Shown: positions 8,624-18,178, counted from the stretch's first letter. The stretch is DNA of 64,000 nucleotides from Flavobacterium fluviale (GCF_003312915.1 NZ_CP030261.1:3100001-3164000); one strand, 5' to 3'. The notes: generated by a model not told the origin, from the letters alone. Translations and numbers: made by a program.

Positions 8624-8690
8624 ACCCAAACCAACACCGCAAAACAAACCCTTCAACCCCAATAATATACGCTTCTAACATTTGAAACCC
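8624..8690 (+). repeat. Direct repeat, right copy, upstream of the effector gene
   Basis: Homologous, in the same orientation, to 4578-4642: shared ACCAACACC, ACGCTT and ACATTTGAAACCC blocks with small indels. The 8499-8809 gap otherwise contains only AT-rich sequence and the promoter of the next gene. Confidence 0.55.
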
Positions 8691-8770
8691 ATATTTTCAG
8701 AAACGAAAATTTACGGTTGGGTACTAAAAAATGATTCTTCGGTGAGTAAAAAAAATAGTGAAGCGTTTAA

Positions 8771-8800
8771 TTGGGCAATTTTGTATAACAAATACTTTAA
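8771..8800 (+). promoter_or_regulatory. Possible promoter of the universal stress gene
   Basis: TTG (8771-8773), 19 bases, then TACTTTAA (8793-8800). The spacing is exact, but the -7 box departs from TAnnTTTG at its end. The box ends 9 bases before the ATG at 8810, so the leader would be very short. Confidence 0.35.
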
Positions 8801-8809
8801 TCCAATTTT

Positions 8810-9643
8810 ATGATTCCACCACTTACTATAATAGCTGCGACTAACTTTTCTGCTATAGCAAACAACGCAGTTAACTACGCCGCAGGACTTGCAAAAGTTA
8901 CTGGGGCAAAATTAGTTTTATTTAATTCGTTTTCCTTGAGCGTTCACAGCGCTAACTCTCACATAACTGCAGACGCCATGCAGAAACAAATTGAAAAAGC
9001 AGCTTCGAGACTTGAAAATTTAGGGAAAGAACTTGCTGACCTTTTTAAAATCGAGGTAAATTCCATCTGTAATTTCTCTTTTTTAGAAGACGAACTTCCG
9101 TCTATAATTTCTCAAACTGATGCCAGTTTAGTAGTAATGGGAATGGCAGAACGCTCTTTTGAACAGGAATTACTGGGAAATACAACAACAACAGTCATTA
9201 AGAATTTGAATATTCCGGTTTTAGCAGTTCCAGAAAAAGCCCGCTTCGAAAATGTACAAAAGGTACTTTATGCGTGCGATGCACTAGGTTTTTCGGCTAT
9301 TAAAAAATTCAGCTGGATGAAAAGAGTAATCGGAAATCTTGGCGCTGAAATTGAATTTTTCAGTGTCGATGAGAAATTAGATGCACTTAAAGAAGAACAG
9401 AATAAAATTTTATTAAACTCAACAATCGAAAAAGAGTTTGAAGAAGTGAAATATCTCTATAAAACAGTACGCTCAAATGCTGTGATTAATGAGATAAAGA
9501 AAGAAATTAAAAGTTACGAAGCTGATATTTTAGTTATGGTACCCCAAAAATATGGTTTTTGGGATTCTCTGGTTCATAAAAGTAAAACCAGAATAATGGC
9601 AGCAGGATTAGACATCCCATTATTATCGTTTCCGAATTATTAG
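8810..9643 (+). CDS. Universal stress protein, tandem UspA domains
   Basis: Protein of 277 residues with two UspA-like domains (about 1-145 and 150-277). The first has the typical N-terminal strand (IIAATNFS), VVMGMAER before the G-rich loop (GNTTTTVIKNLNIPVLAVP), and so a plausible ATP-binding site. The second is degenerate but ends with VHKSKTRIMAAGLDIPLLSFP, the same pattern. No signal peptide, so cytosolic. Tandem Usp proteins in Bacteroidota are linked to starvation and stress survival; the ligand here is unknown. FabH follows 34 bases downstream but has its own -7 box. Confidence 0.9.
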   Translation: MIPPLTIIAATNFSAIANNAVNYAAGLAKVTGAKLVLFNSFSLSVHSANSHITADAMQKQIEKAASRLENLGKELADLFKIEVNSICNFSFLEDELPSIISQTDASLVVMGMAERSFEQELLGNTTTTVIKNLNIPVLAVPEKARFENVQKVLYACDALGFSAIKKFSWMKRVIGNLGAEIEFFSVDEKLDALKEEQNKILLNSTIEKEFEEVKYLYKTVRSNAVINEIKKEIKSYEADILVMVPQKYGFWDSLVHKSKTRIMAAGLDIPLLSFPNY

Positions 9644-9646
9644 TGT

Positions 9647-9654
9647 TATTTTTG
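9647..9654 (+). promoter_or_regulatory. -7 box before fabH
   Basis: TATTTTTG is a full match to TAnnTTTG, 23 bases upstream of the ATG at 9678. No TTG stands at the expected -33 position. Confidence 0.4.
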
Positions 9655-9677
9655 TACCCGTTAAAAATTCCAAACAA

Positions 9678-10724
9678 ATGAATGCAGTTATAACAGCTAT
9701 AGGTGGTTTTGTACCATCATCAATCCTAACCAATAAAAAAATTTCAGAAACCGTTGATACATCCGAAGAATGGATCGAAAAACGTACTGGAATAAAAGAA
9801 CGTAGAATTGCAGATTGTAATACGGCAACCTCAGACCTTGCCAGTGCTGCAATTGAAAACCTTTTCGAAAATTATAATGTAGACCGTCTGGAGGTTGAAG
9901 CTTTGCTTGTAGCAACGGCAACTCCTGATCATATTCTGGCACCAACTGCTAGTATTGTGTGCGAAAAAAGCGGTCTGGCAAATGCTTTCGGATTTGACAT
10001 GAATGCGGCCTGCAGCGGTTTTTTATATGCGCTGGAAATGGGAGCAAATATGATCGAAAGCGGACGTTATTCTAAAATAATTGTCGTTGGAGCAGATAAA
10101 ATGAGCTCGATCGTTGATTATGAAGACAGAAATACGTGTATTCTTTTTGGTGATGGAGCAGGAGCAGTTTTATTAGAAAAAACAGAATCGGATAACGGAT
10201 TAATGAAAACTATTTTGAAGACTGACGGAAGCGGAACCTCTTCATTGTTAGTCCCTTCAGGAGGATCAAGAAATCCAACTTCTATGCAGAGCCTTTTGCA
10301 CAGAACTAATTATTTGAAGCAGGAAGGTGCTTTTGTATTTAAGAAAGCTGTTGCTTCTATGAGTCAGGTTTCACAAGATGCTTTGGCTAAAAATGAATTA
10401 CACGCAGCACAAATTGATTGGGTAATTCCGCATCAAGCGAACTTAAGAATTATAAACGCAGTAAGCGAAAGCCTGAATATCGATTCTGAAAAGGTAAAAG
10501 TCAATATTGATCGTTACGGAAACACAACATCGGCAACTGTTCCGTTGTGTTTATGGGACTTTAAAGAAGACTTTAAACTAGGTCAGAATTTATTGATTAC
10601 TACTTTTGGCGCGGGATTTTCGTGGGGAGCAACTTGTTTAAAATGGGGTGTTATGCGCGAAAAGAAAGCAGTTGAAACGATCAAAACTGATACTGTAAAT
10701 GAGAATGTTTTAGTGGCGCACTAA
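9678..10724 (+). CDS. fabH: 3-oxoacyl-ACP synthase III (KAS III)
   Basis: Beta-ketoacyl-ACP synthase III, which condenses an acyl-CoA primer with malonyl-ACP to start type II fatty-acid synthesis. The length of 348 residues is slightly over the usual 320-330 because of a C-terminal extension after the conserved end (about residue 330). The catalytic triad is complete: C112 in AACSG, H252 in PHQANLR, and N282 in YGNTTSA. The start motif EWIEKRTGIKERR is canonical. It stands outside any fatty-acid operon here, so it may be an accessory copy, for instance for branched-chain primers. That is inference. Confidence 0.95.
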   Translation: MNAVITAIGGFVPSSILTNKKISETVDTSEEWIEKRTGIKERRIADCNTATSDLASAAIENLFENYNVDRLEVEALLVATATPDHILAPTASIVCEKSGLANAFGFDMNAACSGFLYALEMGANMIESGRYSKIIVVGADKMSSIVDYEDRNTCILFGDGAGAVLLEKTESDNGLMKTILKTDGSGTSSLLVPSGGSRNPTSMQSLLHRTNYLKQEGAFVFKKAVASMSQVSQDALAKNELHAAQIDWVIPHQANLRIINAVSESLNIDSEKVKVNIDRYGNTTSATVPLCLWDFKEDFKLGQNLLITTFGAGFSWGATCLKWGVMREKKAVETIKTDTVNENVLVAH

Positions 10725-10763
10725 AGCCATTTAGAGCATTTCTGTTTGAAAAGTTATTATTTA

Positions 10764-11858
10764 ATGGGAAGACAAAAACAAAATAAAAAATCAGGAAAGA
10801 ATTTTTTCTATAAATACTACAGAATTATAGTAATTCCAGCTGTTTTTTTAGTGTATTTGTCTTCCTATTACTTTTTAAATCCATACAGAAATTTTGAAGA
10901 TCAAGGTCTGCTAAATTTAGATCAGACTTTTGATATCTTCGTTATTCTGCTGTATTGTACCATACTTACGGAGCTTACGCTTTTTGTAGGCAGAAGATTA
11001 AATTATTACATACGCTGGGACCAAAATCCGGCTTTTAGGGCGATCGCGCAGTTTATATGCTTAATCGCCGGGAATATTCTTTTAAACTATTTTTTCTTCT
11101 GTTTATGGGATTATCTCTATCCGCGAATAGATTTTGAAGAAAACGAATTGGTAATTATTTGGCAGTCTAAAATTATGGCCGCTATTATTTCCCTATTTAT
11201 AAGCGCCATTCATACCGGAACATTTTTGCTGAACAGATGGCGTTTGAATTCTGAAGAAACAGCCGAATTAAAAATCAAAGCATCAGAATTGCAGGAAGCG
11301 GTTACGAGATCTGAATTAGAATCTTTAAAACTGCAGTTAGATCCGCATTTTATTTTCAATAATTTCAGTACGCTGACAGAATTAATTTATGAAAATCAAG
11401 ACGAAGCGGCTTCTTTTTTGGAAAATATCACAAGAGTGTATCGTTACATGATTTCTAATTTGAATAAAGATACCATTAGTGTACAAGAAGAAATAGCATT
11501 TTTAAACGCTTATTTTTATCTTTTAAAGAAAAGGCTTGGCGAAAAAATCGATTTAAAAATTCAGGTAGACCAGTCTTGTATGGGACTTCATTTACCGCCT
11601 TTGACTTTACAGTTACTGGTTGAAAATGCTGTAAAACACAATATGGCGACTTTATCTTGTCCGCTTAAAATTTTGGTCTATTCGGATCTGAAAAATATTA
11701 TTGTTCAAAATAACTTACAGCGAACTGCTGGAAAAAGTCTGGCTTCTACCAAAATTGGGAATAAAAACATAGAATTTCGGTACAAAATATTATTTGACCA
11801 AATGCCGGATTTTTGCGAATCTAACGGAAATTATTATGCGCGTCTGCCATTAATTTAG
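10764..11858 (+). CDS. LytS-type membrane sensor histidine kinase
   Basis: Sensor kinase of the LytS/His_kinase family. Four hydrophobic segments lie in the first 165 residues (cytoplasmic membrane), followed by a helical linker and the His_kinase domain with the phospho-acceptor motif LQLDPHFIFNNFS, then a reduced ATPase domain with VENAVKHN. ATG at 10764 is preferred; an in-frame TTG at 10746 would add six residues. The gene for a LytTR response regulator begins 16 bases after its stop, the usual partner. The signal sensed is unknown. The ATPase domain looks short, with no clear G-boxes after the N-box. Confidence 0.9.
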   Translation: MGRQKQNKKSGKNFFYKYYRIIVIPAVFLVYLSSYYFLNPYRNFEDQGLLNLDQTFDIFVILLYCTILTELTLFVGRRLNYYIRWDQNPAFRAIAQFICLIAGNILLNYFFFCLWDYLYPRIDFEENELVIIWQSKIMAAIISLFISAIHTGTFLLNRWRLNSEETAELKIKASELQEAVTRSELESLKLQLDPHFIFNNFSTLTELIYENQDEAASFLENITRVYRYMISNLNKDTISVQEEIAFLNAYFYLLKKRLGEKIDLKIQVDQSCMGLHLPPLTLQLLVENAVKHNMATLSCPLKILVYSDLKNIIVQNNLQRTAGKSLASTKIGNKNIEFRYKILFDQMPDFCESNGNYYARLPLI

Positions 11859-11874
11859 AAGAAGGAATACGAAT

Positions 11875-12630
11875 ATGAAGATTTTAATTGTAGAAGATGA
11901 AAGTATAAACGCCAGCCGCTTAAAAAGACTGCTCGAAGAACTGGAACCCAATTGTGAAATTCTAGGGATTATCGATACAGTTGTTGATACGGTGGCGTGG
12001 CTCAGCTCAAATCCTGCTCCAGATATTATCACAATGGATATTCGATTGGCAGACGGACTTAGCTTTTCTATTTTTGAAGAAATCAACATAACTTGTCCAG
12101 TCATTTTTACAACTGCTTATGATGAATATGCCATTCGCGCTTTTAAAGTCAACAGCATCGATTATTTGATGAAACCAATTGAGAAAAGCGAACTGGAATA
12201 TGCCTTAACCCAATTCAAATCTTTAGCCCGAAAAGAAATTGGTGTTCCAAATATTGCCGGAATCATAAAAGAGCTGATTCACAAACCCAAATACAGATTG
12301 CGCTTTTTGGTTACTTATCGCGACGGCTATAAAAGCGTAGATGTTTCGGATATTGATTTTGTGTATTCTGAGTTTAAAACGAGTAATTTGTTTTTAAAAT
12401 CGGGTGTAGTGATTGCTATTCCGCAGACCATGGAAGAATTGGAACATGAATTAGATCCAAATATCTTTTTTAGGGCTAACAGAAAGGTTTTTATTCGTGC
12501 CGAAAGTATTTATTCTATTGCAAATTATTTCAATTCAAAACTTAAAATTCAACTGAAATTAGATCCTGAACGCGAAGTAATTATCAGCAGGGAAAAAACA
12601 CCTTTTTTTAAGCAGTGGATGGATCGATGA
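11875..12630 (+). CDS. LytTR-family response regulator
   Basis: Response regulator of 251 residues. The receiver domain (1-120) has acidic residues in VEDES, the phospho-acceptor Asp in TMDIRLADG, the switch Thr in FTTAYDE, and the Lys in DYLMKPIE. The C-terminal LytTR DNA-binding domain (about 145-250) has the typical DIDFVYSE strand and FFRANRKVFI segment. It pairs with the LytS-type kinase directly upstream. LytTR pairs in Bacteroidota often act on nearby or envelope genes; no target site could be identified here. Confidence 0.93.
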   Translation: MKILIVEDESINASRLKRLLEELEPNCEILGIIDTVVDTVAWLSSNPAPDIITMDIRLADGLSFSIFEEINITCPVIFTTAYDEYAIRAFKVNSIDYLMKPIEKSELEYALTQFKSLARKEIGVPNIAGIIKELIHKPKYRLRFLVTYRDGYKSVDVSDIDFVYSEFKTSNLFLKSGVVIAIPQTMEELEHELDPNIFFRANRKVFIRAESIYSIANYFNSKLKIQLKLDPEREVIISREKTPFFKQWMDR

Positions 12631-12642
12631 GTTTTTTTTTTA

Positions 12643-12677
12643 AGGTTCAAAGGGGCAGAGGGGCAGAGGTTCAAAGG
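12643..12677 (+). repeat. Short interleaved tandem repeat
   Basis: AGGTTCAAAGG occurs at both ends, and GGGGCAGAG occurs twice between them. Located between the stop codons of the convergent LytTR and GNAT-like genes; no hairpin terminator is evident there. Confidence 0.6.
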
Positions 12678-12709
12678 CTTTTTGAAAGTCTTTAATTTGG
12701 ATGTCTTAA

Positions 12710-13213
12710 TTATATATTTTTTTTAAAATAGATTTGTTTGGAATTGGTTTCATTTGGGATGGTTTCCTCAAAATCAAATTTTTCGTAGCCGTTCGATTCT
12801 AAAGTTTCTTTTAGAATACTATCAAATTCAAATAGTTTGATCCAGATTAAATCGTTTTTTCTTTGTTTGGCAATCACTTCTGCGCGATCGATGAGTACTA
12901 GAATTTCCTCTGCACTAGAATAAATTATGTATTCCACACAAATTGGTTTTTCTGCTTCGATATTTTCATTAAAAATCCCTGAGGAATTTAATTGTATGAA
13001 AGACGATGGATTTTCATTTTCATAAACCATCAAAACTTCAATATTAAAATCATTTTGAACTTTAAAAAGTTCTGAAATGGAAAGGTTTTTAGCAGCGTAT
13101 TTTTCGCCTTCTTCAGATGATGTAAATAAATCGGCATAAAATTTTTGAGCCTGGCTTTCCATCCAAGAGGCCGTTTCCATTATTATAACTACAAATTGCG
13201 CTTTTTTTGTCAT
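12710..13213 (-). CDS. GNAT-like protein of unknown function
   Basis: Soluble protein of 167 residues. The C-terminal part (LKETLESNGYEKFDFEE... QIYFKKNI) resembles the last helix and strands of GNAT acetyltransferases, but the acetyl-CoA loop (Q/RxxGxG/A) is not visible, so it may be degenerate or another fold. An internal Met at residue 12 (nucleotide 13180) is an alternative start. It is encoded just downstream of, and on the same strand as, the AraC-type regulator, with about 108 bases between them. I do not recognise a specific function. Confidence 0.7.
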   Translation of the reverse strand: MTKKAQFVVIIMETASWMESQAQKFYADLFTSSEEGEKYAAKNLSISELFKVQNDFNIEVLMVYENENPSSFIQLNSSGIFNENIEAEKPICVEYIIYSSAEEILVLIDRAEVIAKQRKNDLIWIKLFEFDSILKETLESNGYEKFDFEETIPNETNSKQIYFKKNI

Positions 13214-13321
13214 GATTTCTTTTATTTATAAATCTGAATTATTATTCAGCAAAAGTGCTGTAATTTTTTTTATAAATAAAGGTCTAAAAGTCTGAAATGT
13301 TGGTCAGAAAGTCGGTTGTGT

Positions 13322-14179
13322 TTAATTGTTTATTCGGTACTCTAATGGAGAAATTCCAGTTTGAGTTTTAAAAAATTTTCCAAAAACAGATTGATTGGAA
13401 AAGTTCAAAGTATCGCTTATCTGGTTGATCGTTAATGATTTGTTGTGAAGTAAAACTTTAGCTTCTAAAATTACCATAGTATCAATCCATTCGCGTGTGG
13501 TTTTGCCGCTGTTGTTTTTAATAACTTCAGAAAGGTATTTTCGGGTCACATTCAAATGATCTGCATAATATGCCGGCGATCGATGTTTTATAAAATCTTT
13601 CTCTACAATCTCTTTAAACTTTTCGAACAAAGGATTTTGGATTTCTTTATTTGAAAAAGCATTTTTTATGGCGTCCAGCTCAAAAATTAAAATGTACAAA
13701 TAACTTCTCAAAATAGAAGATTGATGAAAATGTTCTATGCTGATGATTTCTTCAATTAAATTGAAAAGTTTTTCGAATTTTGGTTTTGTCTTTTTCTCCA
13801 AAGAAAATACGTGCATATCGCTGTTTTCGAAAAAATCAAATTGAGAAAGAAAAAAGATATTACTCTGGCTTTTGAGAAAAAACTCAGGTTTAAAAAAGAT
13901 AATATCCATCAAAATCTCTTCGCTGTTTTTGGTAAAACTTCTAATGACATTAGGGCCAATCGCAAGTATTGCAGGAGCTTCAATAACGATTTTATCCAAC
14001 CGCGTCTGCATTATAATACTTCCTTTTTTTAGAAATTCAATTGCGTAACTTTCTGCACGATAAGGAACTTCTATATAAGGATGATCTTGAATCTGAACAT
14101 AGAAATAGTCTTTTGTATTGATTTCATCTGTAAACAAACTTTTGTGATGTTCGAGTGAATAAGTGCTGATTTTGCTCAT
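13322..14179 (-). CDS. AraC-family transcriptional regulator
   Basis: Regulator of 285 residues with an AraC/XylS helix-turn-helix pair at the C-terminus (about 185-285). The first HTH has YYADHLNVTRKYLSEVIK and the second INQISDTLNFSNQSVFGKFF, ending TGISPLEYR. The N-terminal about 170 residues form a cupin-like ligand-binding domain of the type found in many Bacteroidota AraC proteins. Neither target nor ligand can be inferred. It diverges from the six-PAS kinase gene. Confidence 0.93.
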   Translation of the reverse strand: MSKISTYSLEHHKSLFTDEINTKDYFYVQIQDHPYIEVPYRAESYAIEFLKKGSIIMQTRLDKIVIEAPAILAIGPNVIRSFTKNSEEILMDIIFFKPEFFLKSQSNIFFLSQFDFFENSDMHVFSLEKKTKPKFEKLFNLIEEIISIEHFHQSSILRSYLYILIFELDAIKNAFSNKEIQNPLFEKFKEIVEKDFIKHRSPAYYADHLNVTRKYLSEVIKNNSGKTTREWIDTMVILEAKVLLHNKSLTINQISDTLNFSNQSVFGKFFKTQTGISPLEYRINN

Positions 14180-14212
14180 TTTATAAAGCCTTTCTGGATT
14201 TTACTTTGTATT

Positions 14213-14220
14213 CAAATATA
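14213..14220 (-). promoter_or_regulatory. -7 box of the AraC gene
   Basis: On the minus strand TATATTTG matches TAnnTTTG, about 34 bases upstream of the start at 14179. The matching TTG is not at the usual distance. A palindrome CTTAATTAAG (14221-14230) lies immediately upstream and could be an operator. Confidence 0.45.
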
Positions 14221-14230
14221 CTTAATTAAG

Positions 14231-14581
14231 CATATTTATTCTTTTCAAAAAAGAATCTATTTTCGTTTCTAAAAACAATCATAGTATTTTAATTTATACA
14301 GATAAAACCAAGTATATTAAAAAATTGTTCGAAGAATATCTTAATAGTATAGAAGTATTTTATTTAGTAAATTATGTGTATAAAACAGGTCTTTTTTATT
14401 ATATTTGGTTAAGAAACTTTTACAACAGCATTTTAGGGTTATCACTTTCAGTGAATTGTCTTAGTTACTTCTTAATTTTATTCCCAGCCAAATAATGCAA
14501 AATAACCGATTAACAGCAGTAAAGCTAAAAATGACAATTAAAAAAACTTACAAACTAAAAGTCTAGACGTTACGCATTAAA
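14231..14581. other. Gene-free stretch upstream of the six-PAS kinase
   Basis: About 350 AT-rich bases. I see no ORF of note, no clear TAnnTTTG promoter for the kinase, and no strong hairpin. Confidence 0.5.
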
Positions 14582-17500
14582 ATGGAGTTAATCAATAATT
14601 TAGGGCTCTTTCAAACCGTTTTTAACTCTGTGCCGAATGGTATTGTAGTTATGAAGCCCATATATAATGACAAAGGGAAAGTAGAAGATTTTTTAGTTTT
14701 ACTGCTCAATACTTACATGCTCGACTGGATTGACAATGTCAGTTATCAGGGAAGAAAATACAGTGAGGTTTTTCCTAATCTAAAGGAAACTAATATTCTG
14801 GAACAATTTATTATAACTGCCGAAACAGGGGTAACCGCTAACTTTGAGCAATGGTATGAAGGAATTGCAAGTAAACACTGGTTCCGATTTACTGCTGTAA
14901 AGCAAGACGAACTTTTAGTAGTTACAAAAGAAGATATCACAGAAAAAAAACAAGCAGAAAATGCTTTAAATAATGCACTTGTAGTTGCAGAAAAACAAAA
15001 GAGACTTTACGATTCTGTTATAAATACAACTCCCGATCTGGTTTATGTATTCGATTTGGATTATAAATTTACGTATGCCAACAAAGCTTTATTGACCATG
15101 TGGGGTAAGTCTGCTGATGATTCAATCGGCCGTGGCTTGCGCGAGAATGGTTATGAAGAATGGCATGCTTTGATGCATGAAAGAGAAATTGATTTTGTAG
15201 CAGCTGAGAAAAAATCCATTCGAGGGACAGTTTCTTTTCCGCATGCAGAATTAGGGAAGCGTGTATACGACTATATATTTGCACCTGTTTTTAATGAAAA
15301 AGGAGAAGTTGAGGCCATTGCTGGAACAACTCGAGATATTACAGAAATAAAGCTGGCAGAAGAAAAACTACAGCAAAGTGAAAGTCGTTTCCGTAACATG
15401 ATTGAACAGTCACCTATAGCAATGCTGCTTTCAAGAGGCGAAGACGTTATTATTGAAACGATCAATCAGCCGATGCTTAAGTTTATGAACAAAAGCAGTG
15501 CAGACGAAGCTCTTGGAAAAAGAATGATTGATGCCCTGCCAGAACTTTCAGGACAGCCTGCGCTTCAAGTTGTTATTGATGTACAAAAAACAGGTATTCC
15601 GTTTAGAGGAGATGAACAGCCTGTAGACTTGGTAATTGATGGAAAACTGCAGCGTCGTTATTTTAATTTTTCTTACGACTGCATAAAAGATACAGATGAT
15701 AATTCATCAGTTTTGCATGTCGCAGTGGATGTAACAGATCGCGTTTTAGCTAGAAAAAAACTGGAAGTCAGCGAAAGCAGATTAAAATCTATGATTAATC
15801 AGACTCCGGCTGCAACCTTAGTTTTAAAAGGAGATAACCTTGTTATAGAACAGATTAATAAACATATGCTTCAATTAATTGGCCGCGGTGACGAAATTAT
15901 CGGGATGCCATTAATAGATGTTCTTCCAGAATTGGAAGGACAGTACGTGTGGGAGCAGGTACAAAATGTTTATTATAAAGGAATAGCGTTTGACCAAGCT
16001 GAAGTACTTGTTCCTCATAATAGAACAGGAACTATGGTAGATTACTACTATAATCTGGCATATCGTCCTTTAATCGAAGAAGGAAAAATAACTGGAATGA
16101 TTCAAGTTGCAGTAGATGTTACGCAGCAGGTAGTTGCCAGACAAAAAATGCAAGAGAGTGAGAGCCGTTTTCGTGCTTTGGTAAATGCATCTTCAGATGT
16201 TGTGTACCGCATAGATGCCGATTGGAAAGTAATGAGAAGTATACATGGAATAGGTTCATTTTCAGATAGTGAAGAAACTGTAGTCCATTGGTTAGATAAA
16301 TTTTTTCATCAAAATGACCGCGAAAAGGTAATCAGTCTTATTGCAAAATCTATAGCAGACAAAAATATATTTGAATTAGAACATAAAACGACGCATAAAG
16401 ACGGCACTGTCGGCTGGACGTTTTCGAGATTAGTGCCTATATTAGATGCTCAAAATAATATCATTGAGTGGTTTGGTGCAGCGAGCGATATTACTTCGCA
16501 AAAGCAAATGCAGCAGGTTATTAAAGACAGCGAAGAGAAATTTAGACAGCTCGCAGATCTGGTTCCTCAAATTATCTGGACCGGAAAGCCAGATGGTTAT
16601 GTAGATTATTACAACAGACGCTGGTACGAATATACAGGTGTTGATGATGATAAATATGGTGATACAAGCTGGTTTCCTAAAATGCATCCCGATGACGGAC
16701 CGCTTGTTTTAGAAAAATGGTACGAATGTGTTAAAACAGGTGTTTCATATCAGTTGGAATTCCGTTTAAGAAATGGAAAAACTGGAGAATATCGCTGGTT
16801 TTTAAGTAAAGCTGTACCCATAAGAGATAAAAGTGGAGCTATAACCAAGTGGTTTGGAACCTGTACAGATATTCATGAACAAAAAGCAATTAGAGAAGAA
16901 TTAGAAATTTTAGTAGCAGAGCGAACCAAAGAACTGCAGCGTTCCAATGACGACTTACAACAATTTGCCCACGTTGCATCGCACGATTTAAAGGAGCCGG
17001 TCAGAAAAATAAAAACTTTTGTTGGTCGCCTTGAAGATCACCTGCAGGGAAAATTAGACGATTCTACCTCAAGGTACATTGACAGAATTCACGTAGCAGC
17101 AGATCGTATGTTTAATATGATTGACGGCGTACTTTCATACTCTAAAATTAATTCAGATTCACAGAATACTACTTTAGTAGATTTAAATGAAATTATAAAA
17201 AGTATAGAAATCGATCTGGAAGTTTCATTGCAGAAGACCGGCGGAAAAATTTACAGCCAAAATCTTCCAGCATTAGAAGGGGCTTCGGTACTACTTTATC
17301 AGTTATTTTACAATCTGATCAATAATTCTATTAAATTTGCAAAGGAAGGTACAACTCCAGAAATAACAATTACGTCAGAAAAAAGTATTTATAAAGGAAA
17401 AAATGCCGCTGTAATTACTTTAAAAGATAAAGGAATTGGATTTGATAACGATCAGGCCGGACAAATTTTTGAAACATTTACACGCTTGAATTCTAAAGAT

Positions 17501-17647
17501 CGTTATGAAGGAACAGGATTAGGATTGTCACTTTGTAAAAAAATTGCTGAGCGCCATGGTGGAACCATTGCCGCTTTTGGAATTCCAGACAAAGAAGCTG
17601 TATTTATTATAACGCTGCCATTGGAGCAGCATGTAAATGATATTTAA
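14582..17647 (+). CDS. Hybrid-less sensor histidine kinase with six PAS domains
   Basis: Soluble sensor kinase of 1021 residues with no membrane segment. Six PAS or PAS-like domains are arrayed at about 8-120, 140-255, 268-388, 395-515, 525-640 and 650-765, most ending with the DIT/DVT-type PAC signature. The third and fourth are obvious duplicates (SESR..MI.Q.P). Then a coiled segment, DHp with H801 (VASHDLKEPVRK), an N-box (NLINNSIKF) and G-boxes (DKGIGFD, GTGLGLSLCKK). The DHp class is that of phytochrome-like kinases. The response regulator gene begins 2 bases after its stop. Ligands or cofactors of the PAS domains are unknown. Confidence 0.93.
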   Translation: MELINNLGLFQTVFNSVPNGIVVMKPIYNDKGKVEDFLVLLLNTYMLDWIDNVSYQGRKYSEVFPNLKETNILEQFIITAETGVTANFEQWYEGIASKHWFRFTAVKQDELLVVTKEDITEKKQAENALNNALVVAEKQKRLYDSVINTTPDLVYVFDLDYKFTYANKALLTMWGKSADDSIGRGLRENGYEEWHALMHEREIDFVAAEKKSIRGTVSFPHAELGKRVYDYIFAPVFNEKGEVEAIAGTTRDITEIKLAEEKLQQSESRFRNMIEQSPIAMLLSRGEDVIIETINQPMLKFMNKSSADEALGKRMIDALPELSGQPALQVVIDVQKTGIPFRGDEQPVDLVIDGKLQRRYFNFSYDCIKDTDDNSSVLHVAVDVTDRVLARKKLEVSESRLKSMINQTPAATLVLKGDNLVIEQINKHMLQLIGRGDEIIGMPLIDVLPELEGQYVWEQVQNVYYKGIAFDQAEVLVPHNRTGTMVDYYYNLAYRPLIEEGKITGMIQVAVDVTQQVVARQKMQESESRFRALVNASSDVVYRIDADWKVMRSIHGIGSFSDSEETVVHWLDKFFHQNDREKVISLIAKSIADKNIFELEHKTTHKDGTVGWTFSRLVPILDAQNNIIEWFGAASDITSQKQMQQVIKDSEEKFRQLADLVPQIIWTGKPDGYVDYYNRRWYEYTGVDDDKYGDTSWFPKMHPDDGPLVLEKWYECVKTGVSYQLEFRLRNGKTGEYRWFLSKAVPIRDKSGAITKWFGTCTDIHEQKAIREELEILVAERTKELQRSNDDLQQFAHVASHDLKEPVRKIKTFVGRLEDHLQGKLDDSTSRYIDRIHVAADRMFNMIDGVLSYSKINSDSQNTTLVDLNEIIKSIEIDLEVSLQKTGGKIYSQNLPALEGASVLLYQLFYNLINNSIKFAKEGTTPEITITSEKSIYKGKNAAVITLKDKGIGFDNDQAGQIFETFTRLNSKDRYEGTGLGLSLCKKIAERHGGTIAAFGIPDKEAVFIITLPLEQHVNDI

Positions 17648-17649
17648 TT

Positions 17650-18123
17650 ATGGAAAAAAAGACAATATTGCTGGCAGATGATGATATGGACGACACAGAA
17701 ATGTTTTGTGAAGCATTAGCTGATGTTGACGAAAGCATAATTTGTTATACGGCAATAAATGGGAATGAAGCTATCAAAAAACTAAATGAGTTGAAAGAAG
17801 ATCTTCCAGATATTATTTTTTTGGATTTGAATATGCCAATAATGAACGGATGGGATTGTCTCAAGTATTTGAAACAACATGAACGTTATAAAGATATTCC
17901 TGTGATTATGATTTCAACATCATCACACAAAAATGATTTGGACACAGCAACAAGCTTAGGGGCTATCTGCTATTTTGTTAAACCAAATAATTTTAACGAT
18001 TTAAAACATGTGCTGAGATCTATTACATCCAATATTCAGAAAGGTTTAAAAGAAGTAATAGCAAGTCTTCATGCGGAAGGTTTCCGACATCTTTTTAGTT
18101 GTGAGGAAAGTAATCTAAAATAA
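17650..18123 (+). CDS. Single-domain response regulator (Rcp1-like)
   Basis: Receiver-only response regulator of 157 residues with no output domain. The acidic cluster is DDDMDD, the phospho-acceptor Asp lies in FLDLNMPIMNGW, the Thr/Ser switch in MISTSS, and the Lys in YFVKPNN. It begins 2 bases after the six-PAS kinase, so it is the cognate partner. Stand-alone receivers of this type act in phosphorelays or by protein-protein contact. A terminator follows directly. Confidence 0.93.
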   Translation: MEKKTILLADDDMDDTEMFCEALADVDESIICYTAINGNEAIKKLNELKEDLPDIIFLDLNMPIMNGWDCLKYLKQHERYKDIPVIMISTSSHKNDLDTATSLGAICYFVKPNNFNDLKHVLRSITSNIQKGLKEVIASLHAEGFRHLFSCEESNLK

Positions 18124-18157
18124 AAAAGTAATCTAAAATAATTTCTAGATTACTTTT
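18124..18157 (+). terminator. Terminator after the kinase/receiver pair
   Basis: Perfect 12-base stem AAAAGTAATCTA/TAGATTACTTTT around a 10-base loop, directly after the stop codon. The A/T ends could make it work in both directions. Confidence 0.7.
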
Positions 18158-18178
18158 CCACAAGCAGGAATATGTAGA

